Notes: generated by a model not told the origin, from the letters alone. DNA of 10,200 bases from an uncultured Methylotenera sp. (GCA_937957775.1 CALFXV010000074.1:1-10200), one strand, 5' to 3'; numbered from the stretch's first letter, positions 1-8,263 are shown. Made by a program: numbers and translations.

Positions 1-1
1 G

Positions 2-388
2 GAAAAAGACTACCCTTGGTGTGACGTGAATTTTCTAACTTACGAATCCAAGTTGGTAGCAGACGTTCACGTGTGGGGTGACAGCGTGGCAGCGGGTTTG
101 CCAAAATCGGCGCACATGGCGACCAACCAAGCCAAGGTCTGTGCCAGCGCCATCGTGCAGTTAATGAGTGGTAATCTGCCTGATGCCGCGCCGGTGTTTG
201 CTAACACCTGTTACAGCTTCATCAACGATCATGCTGCAATGCACGTGGCCAATGTTTACCGCTTTGATGCCGGCAAGAAAATGATGGTGTCGGCCGAGGG
301 TGGGGGCGTGTCCATCAGCCCCAATGAAAAAGAAGCCGGCTATGCCCATGCCTGGGCCAACAACATCTGGGCCGATACGCTTAGTTAA
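2..388 (+). CDS. fccB: Flavocytochrome c sulfide dehydrogenase flavoprotein subunit (FccB/SoxF family), 3' end only
   Basis: This is the C-terminal ~128 residues of an FAD-containing sulfide dehydrogenase flavoprotein; the gene begins before the window. The frame is open from base 2 to a TAA at 386-388. A GTG at 26 could look like a start, but the residues before it (YPWCDV) already match the family. Visible family features are the W-C-x-V segment followed by TYESK, whose Cys probably corresponds to the second Cys of the redox disulfide near the flavin, then VHVWGDS (the usual form is HVIGDA, which contacts FAD), PKSAHMATNQAKVCA, the NTCYSF segment and the terminal YAHAWANNIWADT. In the family this subunit oxidises sulfide in the periplasm and passes electrons to a c-type cytochrome partner (FccA), which is not in view. 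WGDS in place of IGDA is a mild deviation. A related FAD-dependent disulfide oxidoreductase acting on another substrate is the main alternative. Confidence 0.85.
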   Translation, partial: EKDYPWCDVNFLTYESKLVADVHVWGDSVAAGLPKSAHMATNQAKVCASAIVQLMSGNLPDAAPVFANTCYSFINDHAAMHVANVYRFDAGKKMMVSAEGGGVSISPNEKEAGYAHAWANNIWADTLS

Positions 389-409
389 CTACATGCATAG
401 GAAATGATC

Positions 410-1270
410 ATGACCAAACACACATTACTGGCCTTATTGTTGAGCGCTTTTATTCCTGTGGCTCAGGCTGCCCCTTTAAGCACCCAAAAAATCAGCGGGT
501 TGAAAATGCCGGAATCGGTGGTGCAAGCGACCGATGGCCGGGTGTTTGTCTCTGAGATCAATGGCTTTGACGTCGACGGCGACGGTCAAATTAGCGTCAT
601 CGAAGCGGGGCAAGTGAAGCTGTTTGCTAAAGGCTTGGATGACCCTAAAGGCCTAGCCATCATAGGTCAGTCACTTTACGTGGCAGACAATAAACGCATT
701 TTAAAATTAGCCTTAAGTGGGCCCAAGCAAGGTCAGGCTGAAGTCTTTGCTGCGGCCGCAGCCTTCCCGGTAACGCCGCTATTTTTAAATGATTTGGAAG
801 CCGATCTGGCAGGCAATTTATACGTCAGTGACAGCGGCGACTTGAAGGGTAAAGGTGGTGCTGTTTACCAGATTAATGCCCAAGGCCAGGTGCGCTTGCT
901 CATCAGCGGTCAGCAAGACAACCGAATTTTGGCGCCTAACGGTTTATTGATGGACGACACCGGTGACGTGCTGATGGTGGTGGATTTTGCTTCAGGTATT
1001 TTGTACAGCTACAACCTCGCCACTAAGCAACTGCTAGACATAGCAGAAGGTTTTGGCGGCGGCGATGGAGTGGTGCACCATGCCAATGGCAGCATGTTTG
1101 TTAGCGATTGGAAAAATGGCAAAGTATTCCGCCTGGACATGAACGGTGAAGTCACGCCCTTAGCTGCTACCTACCAATCGGCAGCGGACATTGCCCTGAC
1201 GAAAGACGAAAAAGTCTTGATGGTGCCAGACATGAAAGCCGGCGAGTTGGATTTCATCGTTTTACCTTAA
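410..1270 (+). CDS. Exported SMP-30/NHL-like beta-propeller protein with an EF-hand loop
   Basis: Predicted exported six-bladed-type beta-propeller of the SMP-30/gluconolactonase/NHL class, about 286 residues. I place the start at ATG 410, not ATG 404, because AGGA at 399-402 lies 7 bases before 410 but only 1 base before 404. The N-terminus is a Sec signal peptide: a Lys, a hydrophobic run rich in Leu, and an AQA-A cleavage site. Repeated blade motifs follow, such as LNDLEADLAGNLYVSD, APNGLLMDDTGDVLMVVD, HHANGSMFVSDWKNGKVFRL and AADIALTKDEKVLMVPD. Residues 54-65 (numbered from 410) form a perfect EF-hand loop, with Asp at loop positions 1, 3 and 5, Gly at 6, Ile at 8 and Glu at 12. The gene starts 21 bases after fccB, so the two are probably co-transcribed. 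The family includes lactonases and esterases and also non-enzymatic propellers, so the substrate is unknown. A periplasmic role alongside sulfide oxidation is inferred from position only. Confidence 0.8.
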   Translation: MTKHTLLALLLSAFIPVAQAAPLSTQKISGLKMPESVVQATDGRVFVSEINGFDVDGDGQISVIEAGQVKLFAKGLDDPKGLAIIGQSLYVADNKRILKLALSGPKQGQAEVFAAAAAFPVTPLFLNDLEADLAGNLYVSDSGDLKGKGGAVYQINAQGQVRLLISGQQDNRILAPNGLLMDDTGDVLMVVDFASGILYSYNLATKQLLDIAEGFGGGDGVVHHANGSMFVSDWKNGKVFRLDMNGEVTPLAATYQSAADIALTKDEKVLMVPDMKAGELDFIVLP

Positions 1271-1277
1271 GCTTTAC

Positions 1278-2093
1278 ATGCGTCCTATGGCTGCCCCTAA
1301 TGAGCTGCGTCATTTGGCCTTGGCTTACTTAGCCGAGCCGAATCCCGATCTCAAATCTTCCGCGGTTAATCGGCTTTTCTTGCATTGGCAGCAAGGTGAG
1401 CTGACGCTTGATGTTGCAGCTAAACTGCATTCTGATTTAGCCATCCCAGGCCGACCAGCCAAACCGATATTGGTGCCGCCATTGCAGGTTAAGCGCCGCG
1501 CCATGAACACGGTGGCAGGCCGTGCCGCCTTGATCCACGCCTTATGCCACATTGAATTCAATGCGATTAATTTGGCCTTGGATGCGATCTGGCGATTTGA
1601 TGGCATGCCAACGGACTATTATGCCGATTGGCTTAAGGTGGCGAGCGAGGAAGCCGGCCATTTCAACTTATTAAAAGACCATTTGCAGCACTTGGGCTTT
1701 GCCTACGGCGACTTTGATGCGCACAACAGCTTGTGGGAGATGGTCGACAAAACCAAACACGATGCCTTAGCGCGCATGGCCTTGGTGCCACGAACCATGG
1801 AAGCCCGGGGCTTGGACGCCTTGCCGGCTTTACGTGCAAAGTTAGCGCAAGCCGGCGATGAATTGGCAGCGGCAATATTGGACATTACCTTGCGTGACGA
1901 AGTAGGGCACGTGGCCATAGGTAACCGTTGGTTTAACTACTTATGCCAACAACAAGCTGTGGCGCCCCTGCCTACCTTTGAAGCCTTGTGCGTAACTTAC
2001 CTGGCGCCTAAATTGCGCGGGCCATTTAATTTGGCCGCTAGACGTGAGGCAGGCTTTACCGAGGCAGAGTTAAGCGCCTTAAGTGCTGAGTAA
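1278..2093 (+). CDS. DUF455 ferritin-like domain protein, putative diiron protein
   Basis: Cytoplasmic four-helix-bundle protein of the DUF455 family (ferritin-like superfamily), 271 residues, with no signal peptide. The carboxylate/His ligands expected for a dinuclear metal site are all present in order: H91-x-E93 (HIEFNAINLALDA), E124/E125 and H128 (ASEEAGHF), E175 (PRTMEARGLD), and E208 with H211 (RDEVGHVAIG). The family's biochemical function is not established; related ferritin-like enzymes are oxidases or hydroxylases. It starts 7 bases after the propeller gene and no clear Shine-Dalgarno precedes either ATG 1278 or the in-frame ATG 1287, which fits translation coupled to the upstream gene. 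Its last 15 bases overlap the end of serB on the other strand. The family assignment is secure; the enzymatic activity is unknown. Confidence 0.85.
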   Translation: MRPMAAPNELRHLALAYLAEPNPDLKSSAVNRLFLHWQQGELTLDVAAKLHSDLAIPGRPAKPILVPPLQVKRRAMNTVAGRAALIHALCHIEFNAINLALDAIWRFDGMPTDYYADWLKVASEEAGHFNLLKDHLQHLGFAYGDFDAHNSLWEMVDKTKHDALARMALVPRTMEARGLDALPALRAKLAQAGDELAAAILDITLRDEVGHVAIGNRWFNYLCQQQAVAPLPTFEALCVTYLAPKLRGPFNLAARREAGFTEAELSALSAE

Positions 2094-2918
2094 ATGTATC
2101 ACGCCATCTAAACCACTATGGTTAAGCGCGTAAGTGGCTTGCGTTTGAACGATGGGCTTAGCATGGTAAGCCACACCGATGCCGGCTACCCCCATCATCT
2201 TAAGATCATTCGCGCCGTCGCCTATGGCGATGGTTTGCGCCGCCGTTAATCCTAAGCGGTCGCGCAATTGGCATAACTCATCGGCTTTGCGCTGGGCGTC
2301 GACGATGTCACCGATAATGCCGCCGGTCAGTTTGCCATCCACAATTTCCAGTTGATTCGACACCGCGTAATCCAAACCCAACATGGCTTTAACCTTATCG
2401 GCAAAAAAGGTGAAGCCGCCTGAGACTAGTAAAGTGGTAATGTTATTTTTTTTGCAGGCGGCTATCCACTCCACGGCGCCCGGATTGAGGGTCAAGCGTT
2501 CATTGAGAACGCGCATTAAATCTGCTTCTGATAAGCCTTTAAGCAAAGCCACACGTTGACGCAAGCTTTGCGCAAAATCCAATTCGCCTTGCATGGCGCG
2601 CTCGGTGATGGCGGCAACTTGCGGTTTGATCCCCACCATGTCGGCAATTTCGTCTATGCACTCTATGCTAATGAGGGTGGAGTCCATGTCCATTACGCAT
2701 AAGCCAAACTTAGCCAAGACTTGCTGGTCTGGCAGGTAGCTGCAATCGATGTGTTGCTCGGCACAAAACCCTTGCACGGCCGGCGAGGCTTGCGTCTGGT
2801 TGGCTAAATAATAAGCGTGGGCGCCTGTTTGCACGAATTGCACACTGGTTGCACTAAGCTGATGGATGTGCGCCAGGTGGGCGTGGCGGATGGCAGAACC
2901 TTGAACAACTAAACGCAT
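2079..2918 (-). CDS. serB: Phosphoserine phosphatase SerB
   Basis: HAD-superfamily phosphatase that releases serine from O-phosphoserine, the last step of serine biosynthesis in the cytoplasm. It has 279 residues, typical of proteobacterial SerB with an N-terminal extension of about 70 residues before the catalytic domain. HAD motif I is D77-M-D79-S-T (nucleophile D77, acid/base D79). The cap region has E86 in the ECIDE segment and the Arg-containing FAQSLRQRV segment that binds substrate. Motif II is S166-G-G, the conserved Lys is K211, and motif III/IV is G233-D-G-A-N-D238. The ATG at 2918-2916 has no strong Shine-Dalgarno, but a TATAAT lies 27 bases upstream. It is divergent from sucC and convergent with the DUF455 gene, so it is probably monocistronic here. 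All key residues are intact. Confidence 0.96.
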   Translation of the reverse strand: MRLVVQGSAIRHAHLAHIHQLSATSVQFVQTGAHAYYLANQTQASPAVQGFCAEQHIDCSYLPDQQVLAKFGLCVMDMDSTLISIECIDEIADMVGIKPQVAAITERAMQGELDFAQSLRQRVALLKGLSEADLMRVLNERLTLNPGAVEWIAACKKNNITTLLVSGGFTFFADKVKAMLGLDYAVSNQLEIVDGKLTGGIIGDIVDAQRKADELCQLRDRLGLTAAQTIAIGDGANDLKMMGVAGIGVAYHAKPIVQTQATYALNHSGLDGVIHLLST

Positions 2919-2944
2919 AAGGGTGACTTAATTAAAAAATAGCC

Positions 2945-2950
2945 ATTATA
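2945..2950 (-). promoter_or_regulatory. Candidate -10 element for serB
   Basis: The minus strand reads TATAAT exactly at this site, which would place transcription start roughly 20 bases before the serB ATG. No good -35 hexamer is present 16-18 bases further upstream (the sequence there is GC-rich), so this may be a weak or activated promoter. The shared 152-base spacer 2919-3070 must also hold the sucC promoter. On the plus strand I see only a TAGAAT at 2992-2997 with no matching -35, and a small perfect stem, CGCCA-4-TGGCG, at 3002-3015. Confidence 0.35.
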
Positions 2951-3070
2951 CACATGGCCAAACGCAGGCGCGGCTTGTTACGTGATGGCCATAGAATATG
3001 CCGCCAAAGCTGGCGCATTTGCCTGAATTGGGCGAAAATGTGCATACCATTTATTTTGAATTGTATTGCT

Positions 3071-4231
3071 ATGAATTTGCACGAATACCAAGCCAAAACC
3101 TTGCTGCAAAAATACGGTATCCCCGTGCCGCGTGGCCAAGTGATTTCGGTAGCCAAACAAACCCCTACGGTCACCTCAGAGATAGACAGCTCGGCTTGGG
3201 TGGTGAAAGCCCAAGTGCATGCCGGTGGTCGCGGTAAAGCCGGTGGCGTAAAAGTGGTTAAATCCACTGCCGAGGCGCAAATGGTGGCCAGCGAGTTGCT
3301 TGGTAAAACCTTGGTGACCTACCAAAACGCCCCCGATGGCCAACCGGTTAATCAAGTGCTCATAGAAGAAACCTTACCGATTGCCCGTGAATTGTATTTG
3401 TCCATGTTGGTGGACAGAAGCTTGGAGCGCATCGTGGTGGTGGCCTCCAGTGCTGGCGGCATGGACATAGAGGAAATCGCACAAGTCAGCCCAGAAAAGA
3501 TTTTGCAAGAAGTGTGCAGCCCTTTAAACGGTTTGGTTGATTACCAAGCGCGTAACTTGGCCTTTAAGTTGGATTTAGTTGGCGATCAAATTGCCGCATT
3601 CAGCCGTTTGTTAAAAGGCTTATACCGCTTGTTTAAAGAAAACGATTTGGCGTTGTTGGAAATCAACCCATTGATTGTGACCATGGACGGCAAGCTGTTT
3701 GCCTTGGATTGCAAAATGAGTGTGGACGATAACGCGCTGTATAGGCAAAAAGCCTTGGCCGAACAACGCGATTGGTCGCAAGAGGACAGCAAAGAAGCGG
3801 TGGCGCACCATGCTGGCTTAAATTACATTGCATTAAACGGCAACATAGGTTGCATGGTTAACGGCGCTGGCTTGGCCATGGCCACCATGGATTTAATCAA
3901 ATTGCACGGCGGGGCACCGGCTAACTTTTTGGATGTGGGCGGCGGCGCCACTGCTGAGACGGTGACCAAAGCCTTTAAGATCATTATGGCTGACCCAAAT
4001 GTTAAGGCCATATTGGTTAACATATTCGGCGGCATCATGCGTTGCGACATCATAGCCGAAGGCATCATTACCGCGGTGAAAGACGTGGGCATGCAAATTC
4101 CAGTGATCGTTCGTCTAGAAGGCACCAACGTGGAATTGGGCAAGCAAATGCTGCAATCCAGCGGCTTGAATATTATCTCCGCAGATGGCTTAACCGACGC
4201 CGCTAAGCAAGCTGTCTTAAGCGTGGCTTAA
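3071..4231 (+). CDS. sucC: Succinyl-CoA synthetase (ADP-forming) beta subunit
   Basis: ATP-grasp subunit of succinyl-CoA synthetase, which with SucD interconverts succinyl-CoA + ADP + Pi and succinate + CoA + ATP in the TCA cycle. The product is 386 residues, close to the usual 386-388. The start is set at ATG 3071 because the family begins MNLHEYQAK; the frame stays open further upstream, but those residues match nothing in the family. Visible features are K46 and the glycine-rich nucleotide loop GGRGKAGG (52-59), N199 and D213 as Mg ligands (EINPL and ALDCK), GNIGCMVNGAGLAMATMD (257-274), the DVGGGA turn (288-293) and NIFGGI (317-322). The 20 bases before the ATG are AT-rich with no Shine-Dalgarno. 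It is the first gene of a tight cluster with sucD, an ankyrin gene and nadE. No sucA or sucB lies alongside, unlike in E. coli. Confidence 0.97.
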   Translation: MNLHEYQAKTLLQKYGIPVPRGQVISVAKQTPTVTSEIDSSAWVVKAQVHAGGRGKAGGVKVVKSTAEAQMVASELLGKTLVTYQNAPDGQPVNQVLIEETLPIARELYLSMLVDRSLERIVVVASSAGGMDIEEIAQVSPEKILQEVCSPLNGLVDYQARNLAFKLDLVGDQIAAFSRLLKGLYRLFKENDLALLEINPLIVTMDGKLFALDCKMSVDDNALYRQKALAEQRDWSQEDSKEAVAHHAGLNYIALNGNIGCMVNGAGLAMATMDLIKLHGGAPANFLDVGGGATAETVTKAFKIIMADPNVKAILVNIFGGIMRCDIIAEGIITAVKDVGMQIPVIVRLEGTNVELGKQMLQSSGLNIISADGLTDAAKQAVLSVA

Positions 4232-4258
4232 TAAACGATTATAAAAAGTAAAAACATT

Positions 4259-5140
4259 ATGAGCATATTAGTTAACAGCAATACCAAAGTGCTATGCCAA
4301 GGGTTCACTGGCAAGCAAGGTAGTTTTCATTCTGAGCAAGCCTTGGCTTACGGCACAAAAATGGTCGGTGGCGTCACGCCGGGTAAAGGTGGGCAATCGC
4401 ATTTAGGTTTACCGGTGTTTAATACCATGCGTGAGGCGGTCAAGCAAACCGCGGCCACGGCCAGTGTCATCTACGTGCCGCCTGCCTTCGCCGCCGATTC
4501 CATCTTGGAAGCCTGTGACGCCGGGGTCGGTTTGATTATTTGCATTACCGAAGGCATACCGGTGTTGGACATGCTTAACGTGAAAGCCGCCTTAAAAGCC
4601 AACGGCGCACGCTTGATTGGCCCAAATTGCCCGGGTGTCATCACCCCAGATGAATGCAAGATAGGTATCATGCCAGGCAGCATTCATTTACGCGGCAAGG
4701 TGGGCATAGTGTCGCGCTCCGGCACCTTAACCTACGAAGCCGTGCACCAAACCACGGCCTTAAAATTAGGCCAAAGCACTTGCGTTGGCATAGGCGGCGA
4801 CCCGATTAAAGGCTTGAATTTTATCGAGTGCTTGCAAATGTTTGAGGCAGATGCCGAAACCGAAGCCATCATTATGGTGGGTGAAATCGGTGGCTCGGAT
4901 GAAGAAGCCGCTGCCGAATACATTAAGAGCCACATCCGCAAACCAGTGGCTGCTTACATTGCTGGTCAAACTGCGCCTGCCGGTAAACGCATGGGCCATG
5001 CTGGCGCCATCATTTCCGGTGGCAGCGGCAAAGCGGCCGACAAAATACGCGCTTTAGAATTAGCCGGTGCCGTCGTCGCTAGCTCACCTGCTGGTTTGGG
5101 TGAAGCGGTGTTAGCCGCCATCAAGCATAAAGCCGGCTAG
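4259..5140 (+). CDS. sucD: Succinyl-CoA synthetase (ADP-forming) alpha subunit
   Basis: CoA-binding, phosphohistidine-carrying partner of SucC, 293 residues (family about 290). The N-terminal Rossmann domain shows [11 protein letters not shown] (14-24) and GGVTPGKGG (37-45). The CoA-ligase part shows GPNCPG (121-126) and SRSGTLTYE (152-160). The active-site histidine that is transiently phosphorylated is H247 in KRMGHAGAI, equivalent to H246 of E. coli. GEIGG (208-212) supplies the Glu that helps position it. The gene starts 27 bases after sucC. The leader is A-rich with no clear Shine-Dalgarno, so translation may depend on S1 or on coupling to sucC. Confidence 0.97.
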   Translation: MSILVNSNTKVLCQGFTGKQGSFHSEQALAYGTKMVGGVTPGKGGQSHLGLPVFNTMREAVKQTAATASVIYVPPAFAADSILEACDAGVGLIICITEGIPVLDMLNVKAALKANGARLIGPNCPGVITPDECKIGIMPGSIHLRGKVGIVSRSGTLTYEAVHQTTALKLGQSTCVGIGGDPIKGLNFIECLQMFEADAETEAIIMVGEIGGSDEEAAAEYIKSHIRKPVAAYIAGQTAPAGKRMGHAGAIISGGSGKAADKIRALELAGAVVASSPAGLGEAVLAAIKHKAG

Positions 5141-5153
5141 GGCAGGCACCCCC

Positions 5154-6110
5154 ATGCGCCTGATGCATAAACACGGCTTGCTTGCTTTCTGTTTATGCAC
5201 TTTGCTGGGCATCATGCCGGCCATGGCCGGAGAAGAGGTGGCCTATTTGATGACGGCTGCCGCCCGAGGCGATTTGGCGACCGTGCAAGCCTTGTTGGAC
5301 AGCGGCGCCAATGTCAATAGCAAGGATGCCGAAGGCGTCACGGCACTCATGTATGCCGCCCGTAAGGACCAAATTGAGGTATTGAATGCCTTGCTGGCCA
5401 AGGGCGCAGACATACAAGCAAAAGATGGCCAGGGTTGGACTGCGTTGATGTTTGCCGCTAAAAGAAACCATGTGGCTAGCGTTAAACGCTTGCTGGAAAA
5501 AGGCGCCGATGCCAAGGTGCGCGATGCATCCGGATGGAGTGCCTTAGGTATTGCTGCGATAGAGGGCCATGCGCAAACCGTGGCCTTGTTGCTGGAACAC
5601 GGTTTGGATGCCAATAGCCGCAGTGACCGTGGCACGACTGTGTTGATGTACGCCGCTAAAAGTGCCGATCTTCCCACCATTAAACATTTGCTGGATCACC
5701 AGGCCAATCTGGCCTTAAGCGACGAGCAAGGCGTGACCGCACTCATGACCGCGGCTCGTGAAGGCCATGCTGCTGTGGTCAGTTTGTTGATTGAGCGCGG
5801 TGCAACGGTTAATCAAAAAGACTTGGCTAAATGGACGGCTTTAACTTGGGCGGTAAAAAAATCCAAAGTGGCGGCGGCCAAAGCTTTAATCGAAGCAGGT
5901 GCGGACGTGAATAATTTGGATGCAGAAGGCACCCCCATATTGCACATAGCGGTGAGCAATGGTCAGTTGGAGACGGTGAAATTGCTGCTGGCCCATCAAG
6001 TGAAACTCAAAGCAAAAGACCAATACGGGTTGACGGCCTTGGTCTATGCGCTTAAAGGCCAGCATACTGACATTGCTAATTTACTCAAAGCAGCGGGCGG
6101 TTCCTATTGA
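5154..6110 (+). CDS. Exported ankyrin-repeat protein (nine repeats)
   Basis: 318-residue exported ankyrin protein. Residues 1-25 form a Sec signal peptide (basic start, hydrophobic core LLAFCLCTLLGIM, AMA-G cleavage), so the mature protein is predicted to be periplasmic. The rest is almost entirely ankyrin repeats with exactly 33-residue spacing: repeat starts are visible at residues 27, 60, 93, 126, 159, 192, 225, 258 and 291, most reading G-x-T-A-L-M-x-A-A. No catalytic domain is present, so a protein-binding scaffold is expected. The start at 5154 is preceded by AGG at 5144-5146 with 7-base spacing; an in-frame ATG at 5163 is the alternative. It begins 13 bases after sucD and its TGA overlaps the TTG start of nadE, so it sits inside an operon of cytoplasmic metabolism. 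Some periplasmic bacterial ankyrin proteins (AnkB of Pseudomonas) are linked to peroxide resistance; applying that here would be a guess. Confidence 0.88.
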   Translation: MRLMHKHGLLAFCLCTLLGIMPAMAGEEVAYLMTAAARGDLATVQALLDSGANVNSKDAEGVTALMYAARKDQIEVLNALLAKGADIQAKDGQGWTALMFAAKRNHVASVKRLLEKGADAKVRDASGWSALGIAAIEGHAQTVALLLEHGLDANSRSDRGTTVLMYAAKSADLPTIKHLLDHQANLALSDEQGVTALMTAAREGHAAVVSLLIERGATVNQKDLAKWTALTWAVKKSKVAAAKALIEAGADVNNLDAEGTPILHIAVSNGQLETVKLLLAHQVKLKAKDQYGLTALVYALKGQHTDIANLLKAAGGSY

Positions 6111-7705
6111 TAGTCGCTATCGCACAAATTAATTGTTTGGTTGGTGACCTGGCCGGTAATCAAGCAAAAATCATTGCCAGCGCAAAAGAGGCGCAAGCCA
6201 AAGGCGCCACGCTCTTACTGACGCCCGAATTGTCTTTGTGTGGCTACCCGCCAGAAGACTTATTGTTGCGCAGCGATTTCTTGCAAGCATGCGATGCGGC
6301 CTTGCTCGCTTTAAGTTTGTCTGTGCCTGACATGACCTTGGTGGTGGGCCATCCGCAGGCTTTAAACGGCTTATGCTACAACTCGGCATCGGTGTTGCAG
6401 GGCGGCAAAATTGTGGTAAATTACCACAAACAAGCCTTGCCTAATTACAGCGTATTCGATGAAAAACGCTATTTCAGTCCGGGTCACGCGCCCTTGGTGT
6501 TTAGCCATGAAGGTGTCCAGCTGGGCTTGTTGATTTGCGAAGACATCTGGCAAGCAGAGCCGGCTCGCTTAGCTCGTGCGGCGGGAGCCGAACTGTTGTT
6601 GGTGATCAATGCGTCGCCGTTTGATTTGGAAAAGCAAGCCAACCGGTTAAATGTGTTGCGTGAGCGTGCCTTGGAATTGGCCTTGCCCATCGTTTACCTC
6701 AATAGCGTGGGTGGCCAAGATGAATTGGTGTTTGATGGTGGTTCTATGGTGGTGGCGGCTGATGGTCAAGTGACCCAGCATTTGCCGGCATTTGAAACGG
6801 CATTGGCCACGGTGACCTTGGATGCGGGTAAGCTGATAAGCCAGCCGCTTGCACCGGCCTTGTCGCAAGAAGCCTCAGTTTACCAAGCCTTAACATTAGG
6901 CTTGGCCGATTACGTGGCAAAAAACCGTTTTCCTGGGGTGGTCTTAGGCTTATCGGGTGGGGTGGATTCTGCCTTGACCTTGGCCATCGCTGTTGATGCC
7001 TTGGGTGCCGACAAAGTGCATGCGGTGTTGATGCCATCGGAATTCACGGCTAACATCAGCGTGGACGACGCCATTGATATGGCTGTGCGTTTAGGCGTGA
7101 AGTACAGCATCTTGCCTATAGGCCCTTTGTTTGAGGACTTTAAAGCGACCTTGGCGCCAGAATTTGCCGGGCGACCATTCGATACCACAGAAGAAAATTT
7201 ACAAGCCAGAATTCGTGGCATGCTGCTGATGGCCTTGTCGAATAAATTTGGCAGCATGGTGCTCACTACCGGCAACAAAAGTGAGATGGCCGTTGGCTAC
7301 TGCACTTTGTACGGCGACATGGCGGGTGGCTTTGCCCTGCTCAAAGACGTATTCAAAACCTTGGTGTATCGCTTGTGTGCTTACCGCAATGGACTTTCGC
7401 CTGTCATCCCTGAGCGCATCATTACGCGGCCGCCTTCGGCCGAGTTGCGTGCCGATCAAACGGATCAGGATAGCCTGCCGGACTACGCGGTGTTGGACGC
7501 GATTGTGGCCGCCTACGTCGAGCAAGATTTGGGCCGCGCGGACATTTTGGCCATGGGCTTTGCGCCGGCAGACGTGACGCGTGTGCTTAAACTGATTGAT
7601 AGCAACGAATACAAGCGCAGGCAATCGCCCGTGGGCGTGCGCATTAGCCATAAGAACTTCGGTAAAGACCGGCGCTATCCGATTACCGCTAAACTGGATT
7701 TTTAA
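6107..7705 (+). CDS. nadE: Glutamine-dependent NAD+ synthetase
   Basis: Two-domain cytoplasmic enzyme, 532 residues, that makes NAD+ from deamido-NAD+, ATP and glutamine-derived ammonia. The N-terminal nitrilase-type glutaminase domain (about 1-250) has the Glu-Lys-Cys set: E41 in LTPELSLCGYPPEDLL, K108 in NYHKQALPNYSVFDE and C144 in LLICEDIWQ. The C-terminal synthetase domain (about 260-532) has the ATP pyrophosphatase P-loop S283-G-G-V-D-S288, the TTGNKSEMAVGY segment (387-398) and the C-terminal RRQSPVGVRISHKNFGKDRRYPI region. The start is TTG 6107: it yields the family N-terminus (MIVAIAQINCLVGDLAGN), and the next in-frame Met is residue 75, inside the domain. The TTG shares bases with the ankyrin TGA (TTGA), which suggests translational coupling. 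The only SD-like sequence is GGGCGG, about 6 bases upstream. Confidence 0.96.
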   Translation: MIVAIAQINCLVGDLAGNQAKIIASAKEAQAKGATLLLTPELSLCGYPPEDLLLRSDFLQACDAALLALSLSVPDMTLVVGHPQALNGLCYNSASVLQGGKIVVNYHKQALPNYSVFDEKRYFSPGHAPLVFSHEGVQLGLLICEDIWQAEPARLARAAGAELLLVINASPFDLEKQANRLNVLRERALELALPIVYLNSVGGQDELVFDGGSMVVAADGQVTQHLPAFETALATVTLDAGKLISQPLAPALSQEASVYQALTLGLADYVAKNRFPGVVLGLSGGVDSALTLAIAVDALGADKVHAVLMPSEFTANISVDDAIDMAVRLGVKYSILPIGPLFEDFKATLAPEFAGRPFDTTEENLQARIRGMLLMALSNKFGSMVLTTGNKSEMAVGYCTLYGDMAGGFALLKDVFKTLVYRLCAYRNGLSPVIPERIITRPPSAELRADQTDQDSLPDYAVLDAIVAAYVEQDLGRADILAMGFAPADVTRVLKLIDSNEYKRRQSPVGVRISHKNFGKDRRYPITAKLDF

Positions 7706-7764
7706 TGCCTGCTCTAGTAGTATTGAAACGCAAATAGTAATGCACAGACTTAGCTTTCAGTTTG

Positions 7765-8219
<455 letters not shown>

Positions 8220-8231
8220 ATTGCTCGCTAA

Positions 8232-8263
8232 GCGGGCCTAAGCTTTAATAGCCTAAAGCCCGC
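8232..8263. terminator. Possible bidirectional terminator hairpin between glnB and feoB
   Basis: GCGGGC at 8232-8237 pairs with GCCCGC at 8258-8263. An inner stem, GCT/AGC, is closed by a TTAAT loop and separated from the outer stem by CTAA/CTAAA bulges. It sits between two convergent genes and takes in the feoB stop codon. Neither side has a clear T tract, so efficient intrinsic termination is uncertain. Confidence 0.35.

Noticed and set aside
26..28. GTG at 26 as the true start of the first gene
   Set aside because: The frame is open to the window edge and the preceding residues, including the conserved Cys, match the FccB family, so the gene is cut by the edge.
2954..3070. In-frame upstream extension of sucC starting at ATG 2954
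   Set aside because: SucC proteins begin at MNLHEYQAK, which is ATG 3071; the extra 39 residues resemble no SucC sequence and cover the promoter spacer.
5243..5680. 145-residue minus-strand frame opposite the ankyrin gene
   Set aside because: Its repetitive Ala/Ser/Leu composition is the antisense of the ankyrin repeats; it shows no domain and has no start context.
7199..7651. 150-residue minus-strand frame opposite nadE
   Set aside because: Lies wholly within the conserved synthetase domain of nadE; no recognisable family.
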